Positions 36,672 to 46,137 of a stretch of 64,000 nucleotides of DNA are shown one piece after another. Where the stretch lies: positions 1 to 64,000 of the forward strand of contig CAMDBI010000007.1 of assembly GCA_945889005.1 (NCBI GenBank). Direction: 5' to 3'. This stretch comes from Bacteroides fragilis. Its GTDB lineage: Bacteria; Bacteroidota; Bacteroidia; Bacteroidales; DTGW01. Under the pieces are notes generated by a model, which did not search any database, had not been told where the DNA came from, and worked only from the letters and a program-made list of their open reading frames with translations. Made by a program: the position numbers and the translations under genes. The first letter of the stretch is position 1, and each line of letters starts with the position of its first letter.

Positions 36672-38354
36672 ATGGGAGTTTTGAACAGGTTGTTAACAAA
36701 GATGTTTCGCAATAAAAGTGATTATAGTTTTGAGGAGAATTTTCTTATAACATGTATTATATTTTCATGGGCAGTTGTGTTTTTTTCGATTTTTACTAAT
36801 TATTATGCCCAACTAACAATTTCAATTTATATTATTTCACTTATCTTTTATTCGTTAAATTTTTTTTTAACTCGTTTTCGTAAATATTTATTATTAGCAA
36901 AATACATTTTTAGCATATATACATTATTATTTTGTAACTTTTATTGGTACTACAACTATGGTTCAAGTGGAAATGCAATATACTTGTTTATTATTTATTT
37001 CGCTTTTATGGTTTTTATTTGGGAAAAGAAAATATTAAGAACGATTATAGCTGCTATTTTTATTAATATCGTTCTATTGTTTGCTATAGAAATTACATTT
37101 CCCGATTTTTTGCCTGTTTATCCATCGCACGAATTAAGAATTGTAGATAGTTATTTAACTTTAATTATTTACTTGTGTATTATGTCTTTATTGGTAGTTG
37201 CAGCAAAAAATAATTATTTGCGTGAATATGCTAAGGCTCAACAAGCCGACCGTCTCAAATCGGCGTTTCTCGAAAATATGTCGCACGAAATTAGAACCCC
37301 GATGAATGCTATTGTGGGTTTTTCGGAACTAATTCAACGCAACAAAGTGACCGACGAGAAAAAGAATGCCTATGCCTCTATTATTAAAGACAATTCGCTT
37401 CAATTGCTAAGTTTGCTCAACGACATACTCGATGTGTCGAAACTCGAAGCAAAAATGGTAAAAGTCGATGAGCAAGATTGCAACATCGACGAGTTTATGA
37501 AACATGTTTTCGTGCAATTTCAGAAAACGATAACCAAAAACAACTTGGGCGAAAAAATAGAATTGATCTATAAAAAACACGATACCAACTTTATATTTAA
37601 AACCGACACCAAGCGTTTGCTTCAAATAATCGGGAAACTTATAGATAATGGTATCAAATATACCAACAATGGTAGCGTGGAGTTTGGCTATGATCTTGGT
37701 GAGCAAAACTTCATTACCTTTTATGTAAAAGATGCCGGTATAGGAATTAACAAAGACTACCACAGCTTGTTGTTTCAGAGTTTCAATAAATTTGAAGCCG
37801 ACAAGAAAAAAGAACTTCACCGGGGCACGGGCATAGGCTTGTATATGGCACGTTTGTTGGTCGAATTGCTTGGCGGGCGCATTTGGTTTACGTCGGAAGT
37901 TAATGTGGGGTCAACTTTTTACTTTAGTATTCCGGCTAGGAATTTTGTACACGTTGTAAAAGAGCGAAAACAAAAAGTTGAGGTTCAGAAGAAATGGGAT
38001 AGTTTCAATATTCTTATAGTCGAAGACGACGATACCAGTTTTGTGTATTTAAAGGAACTGCTTTCGATTACAGGTATAAATATTGTAAGGGCCGAAGATG
38101 GAGTCGAAGCACAAGATAAAATTAATGGCAATTACAATGCCATATTGATGGACGTTAATATGCCAAGAGGCAATGGTTACGATCTGATTAAACAAATTAG
38201 AGAAAAAGATACCAAAGTGCCAATAATCGTTCAAACATCGTATGTATATCAAGATATCCCTGTTGAAATGAGAGCAGCTTTTGATTATTTTCTGCCAAAA
38301 CCTGTCGAATCGGCTAGGCTCATGGAAATGCTCGAAAAGCATTTGGTGTGCTAG
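36672..38354 (+). CDS. Hybrid sensor histidine kinase
   Basis: A 560-residue membrane kinase with an attached receiver. About six membrane segments (25-178) form an integral sensor without a large extracytoplasmic domain. HisKA has the phosphoaccepting His205 in NMSHEIRTPMN, the HATPase domain (about 270-412) has IGKLIDNGIKYTN and GTGIGLYMARLL, and the receiver (445-560) has the acidic pocket EDDD, Asp494 in LMDVNMP and Lys543 in LPKPVE. No output domain or separate regulator gene is next to it. A truncated copy of its sensor region follows immediately. Confidence 0.92.
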   Translation: MGVLNRLLTKMFRNKSDYSFEENFLITCIIFSWAVVFFSIFTNYYAQLTISIYIISLIFYSLNFFLTRFRKYLLLAKYIFSIYTLLFCNFYWYYNYGSSGNAIYLFIIYFAFMVFIWEKKILRTIIAAIFINIVLLFAIEITFPDFLPVYPSHELRIVDSYLTLIIYLCIMSLLVVAAKNNYLREYAKAQQADRLKSAFLENMSHEIRTPMNAIVGFSELIQRNKVTDEKKNAYASIIKDNSLQLLSLLNDILDVSKLEAKMVKVDEQDCNIDEFMKHVFVQFQKTITKNNLGEKIELIYKKHDTNFIFKTDTKRLLQIIGKLIDNGIKYTNNGSVEFGYDLGEQNFITFYVKDAGIGINKDYHSLLFQSFNKFEADKKKELHRGTGIGLYMARLLVELLGGRIWFTSEVNVGSTFYFSIPARNFVHVVKERKQKVEVQKKWDSFNILIVEDDDTSFVYLKELLSITGINIVRAEDGVEAQDKINGNYNAILMDVNMPRGNGYDLIKQIREKDTKVPIIVQTSYVYQDIPVEMRAAFDYFLPKPVESARLMEMLEKHLVC

Positions 38355-38824
38355 TAAAGGAGAGGTTTTTTGTTATCTTTTCTTTTGTCTATTATCTTAC
38401 ATCTACTTATCTTACATCTATTTATTCTATATTTTTTTGTACTTTAGTTAATATTGCTGGTGGGCTCGTAATTTCAATACTTTATATTCAGGTAAGGTGC
38501 TTTCATAGCAGGAAACAATATATTTCATTTGTTTTTTTCATTACTACTAACATAGTTTTAACTTTTAATTGGTTTTACAGCGAAGGAATGAAAGGCAGTA
38601 ATTCCTTAGGTTTTTTAACTTTTGTTGCATTTATATTTTTTCTTTTTGAAGGAAAAATGAAATTTTACATGATAATGCTACTTTTATTAAATGTGGTAGT
38701 GTTATTTTTAATTCAATACTATTATTCTTATAGGGTTATAAAATTGCAAATATTTATTATAACGCGCTGCTACGCCTTTACACCCTCAAACAACAAACCC
38801 TACTCAAGAAAAAGTCAAGAGTAG
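38348..38824 (+). pseudogene. Truncated copy of a kinase membrane sensor
   Basis: A 158-codon frame overlapping the histidine kinase by 7 bp, starting with GTG. It has four to five membrane segments and resembles the sensor of the kinase before it: TNIVLTFNWFYSEGMKGSNSLGFL here against TLLFCNFYWYYNYGSSGNAIYLF in the kinase, then FLFEGKMKFYMIM against FIWEKKILRTII. After about residue 125 the likeness stops and the frame runs out into the terminator that follows. It is probably the remnant of a second, deleted kinase, though a short membrane protein cannot be excluded. Confidence 0.55.
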
Positions 38825-38831
38825 GGCTTTT
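38798..38831 (+). terminator. Rho-independent terminator
   Basis: CCCTACTC (38798-38805) pairs with GAGTAGGG (38819-38826), flanked by AAA and CTTTT, forming a hairpin at the end of the kinase/truncated-sensor transcript. Confidence 0.75.
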
Positions 38832-38894
38832 ATATCTGATATTAGAGTCCAGATTTAATTTTCATATTTGCATATTGGTCATTTGCACATTCAA

Positions 38895-41051
38895 TTACTC
38901 TTCTACATTAGCGGCTTCGTATACCTTGAGCAGTTCGGCTTGAACCTCCATTGGCACCTGCGAATATTCGGCAAATTTCATTTGGTATATGGCTCGACCT
39001 TGTGTAAGAGAGCTAAGAGAGGTAGAGTATTTGTTCATTTCGGCTAAGGGCACTTTGGCAGTAATTTTCTCAAAGCCTTTTTCGCTACTCATGCCCAATA
39101 CAATGGCGCGGCGTGTTTGCAGGTCGCTCATTACATCGCCCATGCGATCGGCAGGCACCCATACATCGACATCGTACACGGGTTCCATAATCTTTGGGCC
39201 GGCATTTTTAAAGGCTTCTCTAAATGCGTTGCGGCCTGCTAGGCGAAACGATATTTCGTTCGAATCGACCGGGTGCATTTTGCCATCGTATACATATACC
39301 TTCAAATCGCGGGCGTAAGAACCAGTTAGAGGGCCTTCTTCCATTTTTTCCATCACCCCTTTTAGAATTGCTGGCAAGAAACGCGCTTCGATGGCTCCAC
39401 CTACTATACAATTGTAAAATATTAGTTTCCCGCCCCATGGCAACAAATGTTCTTCTTTATCGCGAAGACTAAGCTTGAGTTCTTTGCCATTGACTTTAAA
39501 TATATTGTTGTCGGCTTCGCCTTCGATGTAGGGCTCAATAATCATGTGTACTTCGCCAAACTGACCCGAACCACCCGATTGTTTCTTGTGCCGGTATTCG
39601 GCTTGTGCCACTTTGGTAATGGTTTCTCGGTACGAAATTTTGGGAGTAATAAATTCGGTGGCAATCTTAAACTCGTTGTCGAGATGCCATTTCAATATGT
39701 TCATGTGGTATTCGCCTTGGCTATAAACAATGGTTTGCTTCAGCTCTTTCGAATATTCGACAATTATTGTTGGGTCTTCGTGGTGCATGCGGTGCAATGC
39801 TTCGCCCAGTTTTTCTTCGTCGGCTTCGTTTTTGGCTTTTATGGCTGTGCGGTATTTGGGATGTGGGAAAATAATTGGGTCAAAAATGTATGTCTTGTTG
39901 GGAGCCGTGAGTGTATGGTTGGTTTTTGTGCTTTTGAGTTTCACAGTGCATCCAATATCGCCTGCCAATAAACGAGTAACTTTTACACGGTTTTTGCCAT
40001 TTGAAACAAACAACTGCCCTATTCTTTCCTTTGTTTGTATATTGTTGTTGACTAAGTCCATATTCTCGGCTACTTCGCCACGTATAACTCTGAAATAGCT
40101 AATTTCGCCAATGTGAGGTTCTACATGTGTTTTAAACACAAACAACGAAGTGCTGCCGCTAACCTCTACGTGAACGGTGTCGCCTTCCGAGGTTTTGAGT
40201 TGGTGACCTTCAACGGGACCAAGCGATACATTGCTTATGAATTCCATAAAAGCTCCAATACCTATATTTTTCTTTGCCGAGCAACAAAAAACCGGAAAAA
40301 TATCGTGATGAAGCAAACCTAGGCTAATGCCCATGCGGAGCTCGCTCACTTCGAGTTCGCCTTTTTCGAAAAAAAGCTCCATCAATTTTTCGTCGTTTTC
40401 GGCAGCTTTCTCTACTAATTTATTGTGTAGCTCGGCAGCTCTTGTAGCTTCCGAAGCTGGAATATCTGAGATTTCGGGTTTGCCGCCTTCTAAGGGGTAT
40501 TGGAGTTGTTTCATCAACAGTACGTCGATTATTGTTGTGAAATTTGTGCCTTCGTTTATAGGATATTGAACAATGGTTACGTTTTTGCTCAATCGTTCAC
40601 GAGCCATTTCAAGCGTTTTCTCGTAATTGGATTTTTCGCTGTCGAGGTGGTTAATAAGTATTACCGATGGTTGCTGGTGTTCTTCGAGGTGTCGGAATTG
40701 AATTTCGGTGCCAACTTCAACACCGTTTTGCGCGTTGAGCACTAGTACTGCAGTGTCCGATACTTCCATTGAGGCAAAAAGCCCTCCCACGAAATCGTCT
40801 GAACCGGGGTTGTCGATAATGTTAATCTTTTTTTCGTTACATTCGGCAAACATCACCGACGAATAAACCGACGATCGGTTGACGTGTTCAATTTCGCTGT
40901 AGTCCGAAACTGTGTTTTTTTGTTCTACTGATCCCCGTCGGTCGATCAGCCCACTCTCGAAAAGCATGGCTTCTGCCAGAGTGGTTTTGCCCGATCCGAT
41001 ATTGCCGGCAAGGCAAATGTTCTTAATTTTCTCTGTTGAATATTCTTTCAT
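38895..41051 (-). CDS. EF-G-like translational GTPase paralog
   Basis: A 718-residue five-domain protein aligned end to end with elongation factor G, including the domain IV part with SGGSGQFGEVHMIIEP and the C-terminal domain V. The GTPase motifs are altered: G1 is GNIGSGKT (16-23), G3 is DNPGSDDF (80-87) instead of DTPGHVDF, so the catalytic His is Ser84, and G4 is NHLD (134-137) instead of NKMD. Fast ribosome-stimulated GTP hydrolysis is therefore doubtful. It is probably a second, specialised EF-G of the kind found in Bacteroidota. It is transcribed alone from a good promoter. Confidence 0.85.
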   Translation of the reverse strand: MKEYSTEKIKNICLAGNIGSGKTTLAEAMLFESGLIDRRGSVEQKNTVSDYSEIEHVNRSSVYSSVMFAECNEKKINIIDNPGSDDFVGGLFASMEVSDTAVLVLNAQNGVEVGTEIQFRHLEEHQQPSVILINHLDSEKSNYEKTLEMARERLSKNVTIVQYPINEGTNFTTIIDVLLMKQLQYPLEGGKPEISDIPASEATRAAELHNKLVEKAAENDEKLMELFFEKGELEVSELRMGISLGLLHHDIFPVFCCSAKKNIGIGAFMEFISNVSLGPVEGHQLKTSEGDTVHVEVSGSTSLFVFKTHVEPHIGEISYFRVIRGEVAENMDLVNNNIQTKERIGQLFVSNGKNRVKVTRLLAGDIGCTVKLKSTKTNHTLTAPNKTYIFDPIIFPHPKYRTAIKAKNEADEEKLGEALHRMHHEDPTIIVEYSKELKQTIVYSQGEYHMNILKWHLDNEFKIATEFITPKISYRETITKVAQAEYRHKKQSGGSGQFGEVHMIIEPYIEGEADNNIFKVNGKELKLSLRDKEEHLLPWGGKLIFYNCIVGGAIEARFLPAILKGVMEKMEEGPLTGSYARDLKVYVYDGKMHPVDSNEISFRLAGRNAFREAFKNAGPKIMEPVYDVDVWVPADRMGDVMSDLQTRRAIVLGMSSEKGFEKITAKVPLAEMNKYSTSLSSLTQGRAIYQMKFAEYSQVPMEVQAELLKVYEAANVEE

Positions 41052-41436
41052 GGTAGGTAAGTTTTAGTAAAATATTAGGTGTTAGTTGAGCACTATTATT
41101 AATTTTTAATATTAACATAGTCTTAACGCAAATATAACATTTTCTTAATATTATGCAAGAAAAATGGCAATTTTTAAACGGCTAAAAAGCTGGTTTTTAG
41201 TGTTTGAAGGCTTTGTTGGGGAGGTGTTGTTAAAGAGGTCGAATTAATAGTAAATTTTAAATGCGAGGTCGCAAAGCCGCGAAGAAAAATTGAACAATGA
41301 TACTTTGATAGATTAAACAAACTAAAAACTATATACATAGCATCAATAAAGCCGAAAACATAGTTTAATAAAAAGCAATATAGTTGCGATATCTTTGTAG
41401 AAAGACTGTCGAAGCAGAATTAATCAATATGTTTTT
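41052..41436. other. Intergenic region before EF-G-like gene
   Basis: This 385-bp gap contains the promoter of the EF-G-like gene near 41129-41158. A GC-richer patch at 41263-41284 with the words GCGAGG, CGCAAAG and CCGCGAAG resembles dispersed intergenic repeats. No gene or RNA is recognised in the rest. Confidence 0.55.
41129..41158 (-). promoter_or_regulatory. Promoter of EF-G-like gene
   Basis: On the minus strand TATATTTG (41136-41129) and TTG (41158-41156) are separated by 19 bp, matching the Bacteroidota -7/-33 pattern closely. The start codon is about 78 bp downstream. Confidence 0.65.
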
Positions 41437-42420
41437 TTAAAACAATTCTGATTCTAAGTGTTTTTTGTCGATGGGTACTACTCCTACTTTTTCGCAAACC
41501 AATCCTCCCGCCATATTCGATACATAAGCAATAAAATAAGGCTTAAAATTGGTGCTTAAACACAGCGAAGCAACACTAATAACTGTATCGCCGGCACCCG
41601 ACACGTCGGCTATATCGCGAACCTCGGCCGGAATGACATGGAATGTATGGTCGTCACATATAAATACTCCTTTTTCGGAGAGGGTAATCATCAAATATTT
41701 TATGTTTTTTTCCTTGCGGAATGCATTGGCGGCTTCGTATAGGGCGTTGGTATCTGATTTGCTAAGTTCTAACTTTAGGCCTTCGCAAAATTCTTTGAAA
41801 TTGGGTTTGAAAAAAGTAACATTGTTGTATTGGTCAAAATTGCGTTTTTTGGGGTCGACCAAGGTAGGGATATTTTTTTTGCTGGCTATATCGGTTGTTG
41901 TATTGATAATATTGGGAGTCAATACGCCTTTGTCGTAATCCTGATAAATAATCGCATCGAATTTGTTGTTGTTGAGCAATTGCTCAATGTGAGCAATAAA
42001 AGCTGGTTCGTCGGCTTTTGCCAAGGGCTTGTCGGTCTCTTCGTCGACACGTATAAGCTGTTGATTTCCGCCTATTACACGGGTTTTAACTGTTGTGGGT
42101 CTGCCAGGCACGGTATATATGCCTTTTGTTTCTAGATTAAGTTTCTGAAGCATCTCTAAAAAGTTTCGTCCTGTTTCGTCGTTGCCAATAAAGCCGCAAA
42201 GAAAGGGTTTTGCTTCGAGAGCCAAAAGATTAAGGGCAACATTGGCTGCACCTCCTAAGCGATTCTCGCGTCGCGAACAATTAACGATAGGAACAGGTGC
42301 TTCTGGCGATATGCGTTCTACTTTTCCCCAAAGGTACGAATCGACCATAACATCGCCAATAACCAGTATTTGCTTGTTGTGGAAGTTTTCAAATGCGCTG
42401 CGTATTTCTGCTGGACTCAA
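41437..42420 (-). CDS. rfaE1: Heptose-7-phosphate kinase (PfkB family)
   Basis: A 327-residue PfkB-family sugar kinase matching the kinase domain of HldE/RfaE: ILVIGDVMVDSYLWGKVERISPEAPVPI split around MVDSYLWG, GGAANVALNLLAL (about 57-69), and the anion-hole motif DVSGAGDTVISVASLCL near 270. It phosphorylates D-glycero-D-manno-heptose-7-phosphate for the LPS core; the adenylyltransferase half of HldE is missing and is encoded elsewhere in such genomes. It may share a transcript with priA, 41 bp away. Confidence 0.85.
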   Translation of the reverse strand: MSPAEIRSAFENFHNKQILVIGDVMVDSYLWGKVERISPEAPVPIVNCSRRENRLGGAANVALNLLALEAKPFLCGFIGNDETGRNFLEMLQKLNLETKGIYTVPGRPTTVKTRVIGGNQQLIRVDEETDKPLAKADEPAFIAHIEQLLNNNKFDAIIYQDYDKGVLTPNIINTTTDIASKKNIPTLVDPKKRNFDQYNNVTFFKPNFKEFCEGLKLELSKSDTNALYEAANAFRKEKNIKYLMITLSEKGVFICDDHTFHVIPAEVRDIADVSGAGDTVISVASLCLSTNFKPYFIAYVSNMAGGLVCEKVGVVPIDKKHLESELF

Positions 42421-42461
42421 TGTTGTAATTTTTGTGCTAAAATATAATAATTTTTAAAACA

Positions 42462-44939
42462 TCACATTGGATCTACATCAATATTGATTAAAATACTTTT
42501 GAATGCAGCTACTTCGCTCAGTGCTTTTATTTCATGGGCAACAAGTTCTTTAATAGTTGAAGCCGGTTTGTCGCGTTCCATTTTAATCAGAATATTTTTT
42601 AGAAATAAGCTTTGAATGCGATTTATTAAGGGAAAGTCGGGCCCAACAATGCGATTGCCCAGGCGTTTTTTGAGTGTGTTGGCAAGTTGTTGAGCTCCAT
42701 TATTGCAAGTGTTTTCGTCGCGGTGCTTTAGGGTAATTCGCATGAGACGGTAAAAAGGAGGGTAGTGGAAATCGCGGCGTTCGGCCAATTGTTCATTGAG
42801 CATTTCTAAATAATTGTTTTTAACGACCTGACTAATAATCGGGTGCCCCGGTTTCGCAGTTTGAATATACACAAGCCCTCGCTCGTTGCTTCGTCCTGCA
42901 CGTCCTGCCACTTGACTCATGAGCTGAAACGAACGCTCGTATGCCCTGAAATCTGGATAGTTGAGCATAGAGTCGGCATCGAGAATTCCGATCAGATGAA
43001 CATTGGCAAAGTCGAGTCCTTTCGAAACCATTTGCGTACCAATGAGTATGTCAATAGCGCCAGCTTCGAACCGTGCAATAATCTCTTCGTGTGCATGTTT
43101 CTTTCGGGTAGAGTCAACATCCATACGTTCTATGCGAGCAGAAGGAAAGTAAACAGATATTTCATCTTCAATTTTTTCGGTGCCAAACCCTTTGGTTTTG
43201 AGGTTGGTGCTACCGCATTCGACGCATTTGTGAATCGATGAAACTGCGTAGCCACAGTAATGGCAGGTCAGTTGCTTCGACGAGCGGTGCAGGGTAAGGC
43301 TAACGTCGCAATACTTGCAATGGGGTATGTTGCCACAATCTTCGCAGTAGTTAAAAGGGGAGTAGCCTCGTCTGTTTTGGAACAATATAGCTTGTTTGTC
43401 TTTTTTTAATGTTTCTTCCAACGCATTGATTAGCTCTTTGGAAAAATGTGAGTTCATATTGCCCTTTTTACGGGCAATTAAAGTGTTGACCAATCGTATT
43501 TCGGGCAGTTTTATTTCTTTGTAGCGTTTGTCGAGTTTTACCAAGCCGTATTTGCCGCACATGGCATTGAAGTACGACTCGAGCGAAGGAGTTGCTGTGC
43601 CTAACAGTACTTTCGATTTGTGCATGCCAGCAAGTACAATAGCTGCATCGCGTGCATGATAGCGCGGCGATGGATCGAACTGTTTGTAAGTGTTTTCGTG
43701 CTCTTCGTCAATTATTATTAAACCTAGCTTACTAAATGGCAGAAATACACTTGAGCGCACACCTAAAATAATCTGATAACTATCGTCGTTGTTAATGAGC
43801 AGCTTGTTCCAAATTTCAACCCTTTCCGAATCGTTGAATTTCGAATGATAGACACCCACTTTGTTGCCAAAAACTTGGCGTAAGCGATTAATTATTTGTG
43901 TAGTTAATGCAATTTCGGGCAAAAGATACAGCGCTTGTTTGCCTTGGGCAATTGTTTGGGCAATCAGATGAATGTAAATTTCGGTTTTCCCGCTCGAGGT
44001 AATGCCATGCAACAGCGTTACATCTTTTTCTTCAAACGATGATATTATTTCCTGAAAAGCTTTGTCTTGAAATGAATTAAGCTTGTTTAATTCTGATGTA
44101 TTGTAAGAGTTTTTCTCTATCCGGCTTTTTTCTTTGGTATAGGTTTCGAAGATCCCTTTTTCGAGCAATGTATTAAAGGTTGCATACGATGCGTTTGCTT
44201 GTTTGAGTAATTCAGACTTTTTAACTTCAATTGGCTCAATGTTTTCTGTCCATTCGGAAAGCCTTAAATAATGTGTGAGAACTTCTAATTGTTTTTTAGC
44301 TTTTTTTAAACTATCGAACGCTTCATTAACATTGGTTTCGCAAATTAATGTGCTCGAAAGCCTTACGAATGATTCGTTTTGTGGTTTATATCCTTCGCGA
44401 AGTTGTTCGTCGATAATAACAGCGCCCTTTTCATAAAGGCTTTTGATGGCTTGTATAACATTGCGCTTGCCTGCTTTTGAAGTAATGTCGGCAATGGACA
44501 TTTGATGTTCCTTTTCAATCAAAGTCAGAATAAGCGATTCGTCAGCTGAAATGTCTAGTGTGTTTTCGAACTGCTCGTTGAAATAAACATGAGTGTCGCT
44601 TTCGAGTTTGAAACCTGCCGGCAATGCAGCTTTCATTACATCGCCAATTGGGCTCATGTAATAATTGCTAAGCCATGTCCAATGCTCAAGTTGAATAGTA
44701 TTAATGACAGCTTGTTTGTCTAGTATTGAAACTATGGGTTTTACTGCATAATTAATTGGCTTTGTAATGTGAATTTTCTGTACTATGCCCGTGTATAATC
44801 TTTTAGCTCCGAACTGAACCACAACTCGCATTCCGGAAGCAGCAATTTCGGCATATTCATTGGGTACACTGTATGTAAATACTTGCTGAAGCGGAAAAGG
44901 AAGTATTATATCGGCAAATATCTCGGAATCAGGCATCAA
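42462..44939 (-). CDS. priA: Primosomal protein N' (PriA helicase)
   Basis: An 825-residue replication-restart helicase. An N-terminal DNA-binding domain (to about 110) is followed by a winged helix and the helicase core, with Walker A HGITSSGKTEIY, DEEHENTYKQ and later motifs including SQVAGRAGR. Between the two helicase lobes is the zinc-binding insertion with eight cysteines (NYCEDCGNIPHCKYCDVSL then CHYCGY and CVECGS). Length and motifs are normal for PriA. Confidence 0.95.
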   Translation of the reverse strand: MMPDSEIFADIILPFPLQQVFTYSVPNEYAEIAASGMRVVVQFGAKRLYTGIVQKIHITKPINYAVKPIVSILDKQAVINTIQLEHWTWLSNYYMSPIGDVMKAALPAGFKLESDTHVYFNEQFENTLDISADESLILTLIEKEHQMSIADITSKAGKRNVIQAIKSLYEKGAVIIDEQLREGYKPQNESFVRLSSTLICETNVNEAFDSLKKAKKQLEVLTHYLRLSEWTENIEPIEVKKSELLKQANASYATFNTLLEKGIFETYTKEKSRIEKNSYNTSELNKLNSFQDKAFQEIISSFEEKDVTLLHGITSSGKTEIYIHLIAQTIAQGKQALYLLPEIALTTQIINRLRQVFGNKVGVYHSKFNDSERVEIWNKLLINNDDSYQIILGVRSSVFLPFSKLGLIIIDEEHENTYKQFDPSPRYHARDAAIVLAGMHKSKVLLGTATPSLESYFNAMCGKYGLVKLDKRYKEIKLPEIRLVNTLIARKKGNMNSHFSKELINALEETLKKDKQAILFQNRRGYSPFNYCEDCGNIPHCKYCDVSLTLHRSSKQLTCHYCGYAVSSIHKCVECGSTNLKTKGFGTEKIEDEISVYFPSARIERMDVDSTRKKHAHEEIIARFEAGAIDILIGTQMVSKGLDFANVHLIGILDADSMLNYPDFRAYERSFQLMSQVAGRAGRSNERGLVYIQTAKPGHPIISQVVKNNYLEMLNEQLAERRDFHYPPFYRLMRITLKHRDENTCNNGAQQLANTLKKRLGNRIVGPDFPLINRIQSLFLKNILIKMERDKPASTIKELVAHEIKALSEVAAFKSILINIDVDPM

Positions 44940-44966
44940 TTTTGGATGTTTTTACAAAAATAAGAA

Positions 44967-46055
44967 CTATTTTTGGTTAATCTCGATCACCTCTCCAATA
45001 GTGGCATTTACCAACGAAACATTTTTTATTTTTGCTTCTTTTTCAGCCCTTTCTATCGATTCGTGCCAGTGCGAAAGATTTAGCATAAATTTTCCCCAGT
45101 GAATGGCTAACATTTTTTTGCCTTTCAGATCGATATTTGCCTGAACTGTTTGCTCGGGAAATGAATGAATATAAGCCCAAAGCTCGTTGTACTGTCCACA
45201 TTCGAGCATGGTAAGGTCAAATGGGCCATATTTGTCGCCAATTTGCTTGTAATGTATGCCATAGCCCGAGTCGCCACCAAAGAAAAGCCTGTAATTGCCA
45301 ATATTTATAACCCACGAACTAAATAATGTCGAGTTCCTATTGCCCATTCGTCGACCCGAGAAATGTCGTGCCGGCGTATTGACAAACCAATGCGACGAAT
45401 CTACCTCATGCTTCTCCCACCAATCGTAATCGGCAATTTTATTGGCAGGTATTCCCCAGCGTTCCAAGTGGGCTCTTACACCTAGGGGAACGAGAAACAT
45501 TTTTGTAATTGGGGCAATCTGTTTAATGGCTTTATAGTCTAAATGATCGTAGTGGTCGTGCGATATGATAACATAGTCGATTGGAGGCAGACTGTCGATA
45601 AGCAATGTGTTGGTGTAGTCAAATGCTTTGGTTCCAGCAAAGGAAAAAGGCGATGCCCGCTTGCTAAAAACAGGATCAGTTATAATATTGATGCCATTGA
45701 CTCGCAAAAGAACCGTTGAATGTCCAAGCCAAGTAATCGAAACAGACGTGTCGTTGTCGAGAAACTTCTGTTTGTCGAAAACCATAGTTTCAATAGGACT
45801 TTTCGGCACATTTATTCTCGACGATTCGCGAAACTCCTTAAACATCTTAAAGAAATTGACTTTGCCCGACATCATAGGCGTTGCTTCGAGATTCACAAAC
45901 TTCCCATTTTTGAAATTGGGCGAGCGCTCCATGCGTTGCCGCTCGGCTTTCGAAGGCGATGCACCAAATTGAGGAGCACATCGGTAAAAAATCACAGAGG
46001 AGGCTATGATAAATAGAATTGTGGCAAGGAGCATATAGATTGTTTTTTTTATCAT
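44967..46055 (-). CDS. Metallo-beta-lactamase fold hydrolase
   Basis: A 362-residue protein with an N-terminal membrane anchor or signal segment (MIKKTIYMLLATILFIIASS) and a metallo-beta-lactamase domain. WLGHSTVLLRVNG, ISHDHYDHLD (metal ligands), FGGDSGYG and the late AIHWGKFML match the NAPE-PLD/UlaG-like subgroup, suggesting a phosphodiesterase acting on membrane lipids from the periplasmic side. It is 27 bp before priA on the same strand. Confidence 0.82.
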   Translation of the reverse strand: MIKKTIYMLLATILFIIASSVIFYRCAPQFGASPSKAERQRMERSPNFKNGKFVNLEATPMMSGKVNFFKMFKEFRESSRINVPKSPIETMVFDKQKFLDNDTSVSITWLGHSTVLLRVNGINIITDPVFSKRASPFSFAGTKAFDYTNTLLIDSLPPIDYVIISHDHYDHLDYKAIKQIAPITKMFLVPLGVRAHLERWGIPANKIADYDWWEKHEVDSSHWFVNTPARHFSGRRMGNRNSTLFSSWVINIGNYRLFFGGDSGYGIHYKQIGDKYGPFDLTMLECGQYNELWAYIHSFPEQTVQANIDLKGKKMLAIHWGKFMLNLSHWHESIERAEKEAKIKNVSLVNATIGEVIEINQK

Positions 46056-46094
46056 TCACTAAAATATATATTTTTTCAATAGCTCATTGCTGCG

Positions 46095-46127
46095 AACTCC
46101 GAAAGGGTTTTAAACCCTTTCGGAGTT
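46095..46127. repeat. Perfect 16-bp palindrome
   Basis: AACTCCGAAAGGGTTT (46095-46110) and its exact complement (46112-46127) are separated by one base. There is no T run on either 3' side, so it is not a standard terminator. It lies between two minus-strand genes, rfbB upstream and the hydrolase downstream. Similar palindromes are dispersed in Bacteroidota intergenic DNA. Confidence 0.8.
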
Positions 46128-46137
46128 GAAAAAAATC

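Noticed and set aside
39447-39971. 174-codon plus-strand frame inside the EF-G-like gene
   Set aside because: It is a mirror frame of a conserved GTPase; composition is that of an antisense shadow.
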